Of a DNA stretch of 64,000 nucleotides, positions 60,701-64,000 are shown one piece after another; within the stretch, counting starts at the first letter, position 1; every line of letters begins with the position of its first letter. The notes under the pieces were generated by a model that was not told the DNA's origin, did not search any database, and was given only the letters and a program-made list of their open reading frames with translations. A program made the translations under genes and the position numbers. The stretch is from DSOI01 sp041394885 (lineage in GTDB: Bacteria > Acidobacteriota > Terriglobia > Bryobacterales > Bryobacteraceae): positions 12,917-76,916 of the forward strand of contig JAWKHI010000034.1 of the NCBI GenBank assembly GCA_041394885.1, in the 5' to 3' direction.

Positions 60701-61956
60701 ACATCGGTCCCGCGGCCTAACATCCGGTCCGTCACGCCATGGGCATACTCGTGCGTGACCACATCGCCATCGAGCGCGCTGTCCCGGTCGTCGGACCGCG
60801 TCGAAGTGCCTCTGGTGAAGATTCCGGTCTGCAGCCGGGGAGCCTCGCCCTCCGGCGCCGCGATCATGATCGCGTTGCCCAGCAGAGCGGGATCCTGCGC
60901 CTCCGCCAACACCGCATCGCCACCCTTGCCGCCCCGGCCCAGATTGTCCTTCTGAAAATTCCAGGACTTCTCGTCGAATCCCAAAGCATAGAAATAGTCG
61001 TGCGCCCGGTTCACGAAATAAAACAAGTTCGTGATCGACGCGGCGCGCCCCGTTCGCGGATCACCCCCTCGGGACCCCTCCGGGCCGGGAAAATCGAAAT
61101 CCTGCGTCAAGCTGAAAGCGCGTCCGTTACTGATCCCATCGGCCGACAAAGGGTCCGGACGGTCATTGGAATCGGCATCCAGATAGGCGTCGGCATTGTT
61201 GCCACTGGTCTGCATCACCCCCGGTGCGAGCCATGCATCCGGCAACGGCGCAAGGTCCCTGTCGGCATCAAGGGGAGACTTGCGCCAGACGCGCGCCCGG
61301 CCAGCCCGCCGGACCAGGTTCCTACGCTTCAGCAGCGCGCCCGTTTCGGCGTCGATCACCACTTCGTACCACCAACCCGAACTCTCCAACGCCATCCGCC
61401 ACGCCAGCCGCGGGTCGTCCGGACGCACGCCGAATATGGTGAGATGAGCCGCACCCGCCTGCCGGGTATCGCCTTCCACCCCCGCCGCGCGCCGGGCCAT
61501 CTCCGCCGCTTCGATCGCATTCAGCCGGGGCTGCGTCTCAACCGCCGCCTGCGTCACCACGCCATCGAGCAACGCGCGAAGGGACACGCCGCCGGTGGCG
61601 ATGTCGATCCGTCCTTGATACACCGGAATACCGGAGAACTGTTGCCGGAATGTCAGGACTCCGGTGCCGGAAGCCGCCGTCAATTCGAATGTCGATGCCA
61701 GCCGTGGGTCGATGTTCGCCTGGCTCACCAGCGCCCGTACATGCCCCGCCGCATCGCCCGCCGCGGCACGGCCCGCGCCGCGCAGTTCCATCCACTGGGA
61801 GTTGCGCGCGCCTCGAATATCGAAGTCCGGCAGTGGCAGCGCAGGCTTGCCCGTCTGCGCGATCGCCACCCAGGCCCAGGCGGCGCACAGAGCCAACCTC
61901 ACGCCCCATCCGGCTCCCGTTGAACAAGCAGACTGCATCCGGAAACATCGCACCAT
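57715..61956 (-). CDS. Secreted M36 (fungalysin-like) metalloprotease with C-terminal beta modules
   Basis: About 1413 residues. A signal peptide (to residue 34) and an FTP-like propeptide (about 45-220) precede the M36 catalytic domain, with the zinc motif HEYAHG at about 402-407 and the distal Glu in MSEGWSDYFA. Downstream come PPC-type modules (about 690-900: AEGTAVGQVKMRGGTGDADL, GELYFRTVVPRGAQRL), two BACON-type modules (about 910-1130: KWLSVTPESGATAAEI), a Solibacter-type module (about 1130-1330) and a C-terminal IPT/TIG module (ISPARLAVGVDTEIRITGANFP). The protein likely degrades external proteins while the modules bind envelope or substrate. ATG 61956 is chosen over the TTG at 61962. 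Confidence 0.9.
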   Translation of the reverse strand: MVRCFRMQSACSTGAGWGVRLALCAAWAWVAIAQTGKPALPLPDFDIRGARNSQWMELRGAGRAAAGDAAGHVRALVSQANIDPRLASTFELTAASGTGVLTFRQQFSGIPVYQGRIDIATGGVSLRALLDGVVTQAAVETQPRLNAIEAAEMARRAAGVEGDTRQAGAAHLTIFGVRPDDPRLAWRMALESSGWWYEVVIDAETGALLKRRNLVRRAGRARVWRKSPLDADRDLAPLPDAWLAPGVMQTSGNNADAYLDADSNDRPDPLSADGISNGRAFSLTQDFDFPGPEGSRGGDPRTGRAASITNLFYFVNRAHDYFYALGFDEKSWNFQKDNLGRGGKGGDAVLAEAQDPALLGNAIMIAAPEGEAPRLQTGIFTRGTSTRSDDRDSALDGDVVTHEYAHGVTDRMLGRGTDVSCMAGYQSAAMSEGWSDYFASSSFNSPVAGAYVSANTQRGLRRFSYADNPLRYSDLGGARGYEPHDDGEVWAAALWDLRTVLGAALADRLIFEALRVTPCHPSMLDGRDAIVAADEALNQGRNRRAIWSVFAKRGMGVSACGIDGNLDLPVSGWAGTVHVSAFDLPKDLDAGARPAAGVRCGQRGPRVAPAGVAYEFQIPVDSAGAFFGIKAGPAGMTVDLDGLVRFTPGSQPVRFQVEVLRPGSDPVLFTALAPVATPLTPGVPVRASGRASDFAWYFFEVAEGTAVGQVKMRGGTGDADLILIDPAGRFFGSSEGLDNNETIGVSKPMPGSWTLLVAPYDDYSGVEVSVRLAEPEYVAPGRSVLNLAEAPGGELYFRTVVPRGAQRLTARISGGAGDADVFVRRGQAVVCKPVSNIFFDRIFNCTPRDGGATGPGTNHAATVENPFPGDWYIAVQGADVFSGVSLAVELTTVGPALIGSRAEMAFTMREGAVPQPQTLAISESAGKALTWTAAVQTSDGGKWLSVTPESGATAAEILVSVNGAGLGPGRYTAKVVLTSPGLAESPKEIPISLTVTPAPRIAASATAIEFAGTTGRDADSQTVRISTGDGAPLAWTARAFTNDGGGWLTVSPAAGMGSGEVRVGVNSARLAPGRYLGRVTVAAAGAIAPVEIGVMLEQSLPVRIRELRHGATGTLLHGITPGLRVIVTGSELAAASAAAEGPPYPERLGDVEVRFNGMPGELVRVAPTAVEAAAPFDLAAADVEIVVRRGAASSNAIRLPLVEQSPGVFSTFGPGEGGFGMAGWMVSEDGETISRARPVIGGETVTILTAGLGRTANDGAVARPVRVLFDGVESETAGQWYSGRLRGGVYEIFARVPEGIRRKYPVVELQSDAGVSHAVTAGGPSIARISPARLAVGVDTEIRITGANFPASAAVAIGETILMAEADAGGRTIVVTLPGSVIANEGGLEVRVFDPAAESEEPSNRVRMEVTQP

Positions 61957-61998
61957 GCCCAAATTCTAGCGCAATAGACGAGAATCTTTTGTTGTTAT

Positions 61999-62673
61999 TC
62001 AAAAACTGATGGTAAACTCACCCACCGTGTTGATCCAAGTGTCCCTGGTCCGGATCGCCGGCAGCGGACCGAACGCGTCCCCCTCCGTCCGCCCGCGATA
62101 AACCCGCGTCGTCACCCCCAGCCGGAAATGATCGTAACGATCGAGCGCCACGCTCGCCCCCAATAGCGCATAGTATCCCCACCCGCTGCGGGAACGGCAG
62201 ACCGGACAATCGATTTGGAAGCTGTTGCCGAACGGCTGCCGGACACGCTCCTGATAGCGCATATACGCCCCGCCGCCGCCCGCCGACAACAGCACCCGTT
62301 TCACCGGGATTACCGCGCGCCCCCCCATCGGCACGAGAAACTGATAGTCCTTGATCCGTAGATCGCCGAAGTCGCTCTCGTAAAAATCCCGCACCTTCGC
62401 CGCGTGGAAGATCGTGTCCAGCCCGATATCTGCCTGGAAGTTTTTCGCGAAACGATAACCATACGCCACTCGCACCACCGGACTGGTGGCGAGGTAGGGC
62501 TTCACCTCCGCGCCCGGAACACCGCCGCCCCCGCCCACCGAAATGAAGTGACGCCGGTACGGTGCCTGCGCGAGCAGAGGCGCCGCGCCCTGCACCGCCA
62601 TCAGCACGGTCAACGTGGCGACCTGACATAGGCCGCCGGTCCATCGCGATAGGCCGGAATGCGCGGGTTCCAT
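61999..62673 (-). CDS. Outer-membrane beta-barrel protein
   Basis: 224 residues from ATG 62673 (GGAGG 6 bases upstream; the frame to 62700 is longer). A signal peptide (to about residue 36, APLLAQ) is followed by alternating amphipathic strands (HFISVGGGGGVPGAEVKP, VVRVAYGYRFAKNFQADIG, RLGVTTRVYRG) ending in a terminal aromatic (FTISF), as in 8- to 10-stranded OMP porin families. A CPVC pair sits in one loop. Specific function unknown. It lies 42 bases upstream of the M36 gene on the same strand. Confidence 0.8.
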   Translation of the reverse strand: MEPAHSGLSRWTGGLCQVATLTVLMAVQGAAPLLAQAPYRRHFISVGGGGGVPGAEVKPYLATSPVVRVAYGYRFAKNFQADIGLDTIFHAAKVRDFYESDFGDLRIKDYQFLVPMGGRAVIPVKRVLLSAGGGGAYMRYQERVRQPFGNSFQIDCPVCRSRSGWGYYALLGASVALDRYDHFRLGVTTRVYRGRTEGDAFGPLPAIRTRDTWINTVGEFTISF

Positions 62674-62786
62674 GTTTCCTCCGACGGACGCGCGCACCAT
62701 CCGGTTTCAGCCGGACAACCGCGATTCCACCCTCCGCGTGCCGGTCCAGGTTGCGTTTTGCTGAAACCTGCGGTTTGATTGAAGCC

Positions 62787-63938
62787 ATGCGTACTCTTCG
62801 CACCCTCTCTCTGCTCGCCCTCACCGGCGTCCTGCTGCCCTTCGCCGCCCTGGCCGCCAAAGGCGAGTATTTCATGTACGTGGGCACTTACACCCGCAAC
62901 GAAAGCAAGGGCATCTACGCCTATCGATTTGACTCCACCACTGGCAAGCTCACCTCGCTCGGCGTCGCCGCCGAGACACCCAATCCCTCCTTCGTCGCCG
63001 TTCACCCCAACCAGCGCTTTCTCTACTCGGTGAGCGAAATGCCCAACGCCGGCGGCGACAAGGGCGGCGCCGTCAGCGCTTTCTCCATCGATCCGGCTTC
63101 GGGCAAGCTCACCTTCCTCAACAAGCAGCCGACCCAGGGCGGCGGCCCCTGCCATCTGAACGTCGACAAGACCGGACGCAGCCTCGTTGTCGTTAACTAT
63201 GGCACCGGCAGCACCACCGTGCTTCCCGTCAACCCCGACGGATCGCTCCGTGCCCCGTCTTCTTCCATTCAGCATGAAGGTTCGAGCGCCGACAAACGGC
63301 GACAGTCCGGGCCCCACGCCCACTCGGTCAACATCGCCAAAAGCAACAAATTCGCCGTTGTCGCCGATCTTGGGTTGGACCGTGTCCTGGTCTACAAGTT
63401 CGATCCCGCGCACGGCAAAATCGAGCCAAACGATCCTCCCTACACCTCTGTGAAACCAGGATCGGGACCGCGGCATTTCAACTTCCACCCCTCCCAAAAG
63501 TACGCCTACGTGATCAACGAAATGGCGGCCACCGTCACCGCCTTCCGCTGGGACGCCGCCAAAGGCACGCTCACCGAGATCCAAACCATTTCCACGATCC
63601 CCGGCGGCGTCAACCCGCCTGGCAACACCACCGCCGAAGTCCTGGTCCATCCCTCCGGACGCTTCCTCTATGGATCCAACCGGGGCCACAACTCCATCGC
63701 GATGTTCCGCATCGGATCCGATGGAAAGCTCACCCACCTCGGCAATGAATCCACCCAGGGCGAGGTGCCGCGCAACTTCGCCATTGACCCTACCGGTAAG
63801 TTCCTCCTCGCCGAGAATCAGAACTCCAACTCCATCGTCGTTTTCCGGATCGATCAATCCACCGGCAAGCTCACCCCCACCGGTGACAAGATTGACCAGC
63901 CGATCCCCGTCTGCATCCGATTCGTTGCCATCAAATAG
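62787..63938 (+). CDS. Lactonase-family beta-propeller, 6-phosphogluconolactonase (YbhE) type
   Basis: 383 residues with a signal peptide (1-24, ending AALAAKG). Seven-bladed lactonase fold: YVGTYTRNESKGIYAYRFD, LGVAAETPNPSFVAVHPNQRFLYSVSE, GGGPCHLNVDKTGRSLVVVNYG, and LVHPSGRFLYGSNRGHNSIAMF with the conserved Arg and His. Cytoplasmic YbhE hydrolyses 6-phosphogluconolactone; an exported version more probably acts on other lactones or extracellular sugars. Start ATG 62787 precedes the signal peptide. Confidence 0.88.
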   Translation: MRTLRTLSLLALTGVLLPFAALAAKGEYFMYVGTYTRNESKGIYAYRFDSTTGKLTSLGVAAETPNPSFVAVHPNQRFLYSVSEMPNAGGDKGGAVSAFSIDPASGKLTFLNKQPTQGGGPCHLNVDKTGRSLVVVNYGTGSTTVLPVNPDGSLRAPSSSIQHEGSSADKRRQSGPHAHSVNIAKSNKFAVVADLGLDRVLVYKFDPAHGKIEPNDPPYTSVKPGSGPRHFNFHPSQKYAYVINEMAATVTAFRWDAAKGTLTEIQTISTIPGGVNPPGNTTAEVLVHPSGRFLYGSNRGHNSIAMFRIGSDGKLTHLGNESTQGEVPRNFAIDPTGKFLLAENQNSNSIVVFRIDQSTGKLTPTGDKIDQPIPVCIRFVAIK

Positions 63939-63947
63939 CAGCCGCGA

Positions 63948-64000
63948 ATGAAGGTCACACGAGTCCTGCTGCTGCTTGTTCTCGGCGGCGCGCTCGGCGG
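63948..64000 (+). CDS. Start of an exported or membrane protein (cut by window end)
   Basis: An ATG at 63948, 9 bases after the lactonase stop, opens a frame of 17 codons: a basic start followed by a leucine-rich hydrophobic run (VTRVLLLLVLGGALGG), typical of a signal peptide or membrane anchor. The rest lies beyond the window, so no family can be assigned. Confidence 0.6.
   Translation, partial: MKVTRVLLLLVLGGALG

Overview
This 64 kb window is a high-GC, densely coded bacterial chromosome segment. Several signs point to Acidobacteriota, most likely the Bryobacterales/Solibacterales (Candidatus Solibacter-like). There is a 1143-residue TonB-dependent receptor with an N-terminal carboxypeptidase-regulatory domain. 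Two proteins carry the Solibacter-type C-terminal module (TIGR03437-like). A DUF1549/DUF1553 cytochrome protein is paired with a DUF1501 protein. Sulfatase, ThuA and PhoD-type secreted enzymes are also present. The assignment is inferred from gene content; no rRNA or tRNA was found. No gene-free stretch exceeds about 211 bases.

Layout. 1-4.2 kb: leuS (cut at its 3' end), a DUF1648 membrane protein and nfo on the minus strand, with a secreted esterase divergent from nfo. 4.2-11 kb (+): an ABC exporter pair, the TonB receptor (followed by a perfect 12-bp hairpin) and an AtoE-type fatty-acid transporter. 11-13.9 kb: two overlapping TIR-domain genes, the second broken by an in-frame TAG, then pepA (frameshifted) and smpB on the minus strand. 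14-21.2 kb (+): a secretin with TPR and cohesin-like domains, two pseudopilins, a BON-OmpA protein, and a large membrane-anchored coiled-coil protein with tandem repeats, a frame break and a helix-hairpin-helix tail. 21.2-29.1 kb (-): an operon of ABC ATPase, very large FtsX-type permease, S55 (SpoIVB-like) serine peptidase and secreted beta-propeller protein. 29.1-37 kb: a Pat-like acyl-CoA synthetase/GNAT fusion, an M28 peptidase, cysE (minus), a Solibacter-module protein and an AlaX-type editing enzyme.

37-49 kb, mostly minus: RraA-like protein, rhamnonate-dehydratase-like enolase and pgk form one unit; then PhoD phosphatase, a VWA/PEP-CTERM protein (+) with a textbook terminator, and GAF, DUF1501, DUF1549/1553 and YfiT-like genes. 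49-53.4 kb (+): a four-helix membrane protein of unknown function, a PhyH-like dioxygenase, ThuA and a sulfatase. 53.4-57.7 kb: zapA, a ZapB-like coiled coil, rplT and rpmI (minus), then dodecin, apbE and an ROK/polyphosphate glucokinase-like gene (+), and a 2OG-Fe(II) oxygenase (minus). 57.7-64 kb: a giant M36 metalloprotease and an outer-membrane barrel (minus), a lactonase-family propeller (+) and the start of one more gene.

How they work together. Much of the window serves the cell envelope and secreted degradation of polymers (receptor, peptidases, sulfatase, esterase, phosphatase, secretin and pseudopilins, lipoprotein-type ABC exporters). It is interleaved with housekeeping genes. The best candidates for something undescribed are the ABC exporter/S55 peptidase/propeller operon, the secretin-to-coiled-coil envelope cluster with its tandem repeats, and the tandem TIR genes. 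Three interrupted reading frames fall between 11.5 and 20 kb; raw reads would be needed to tell decay from assembly error.
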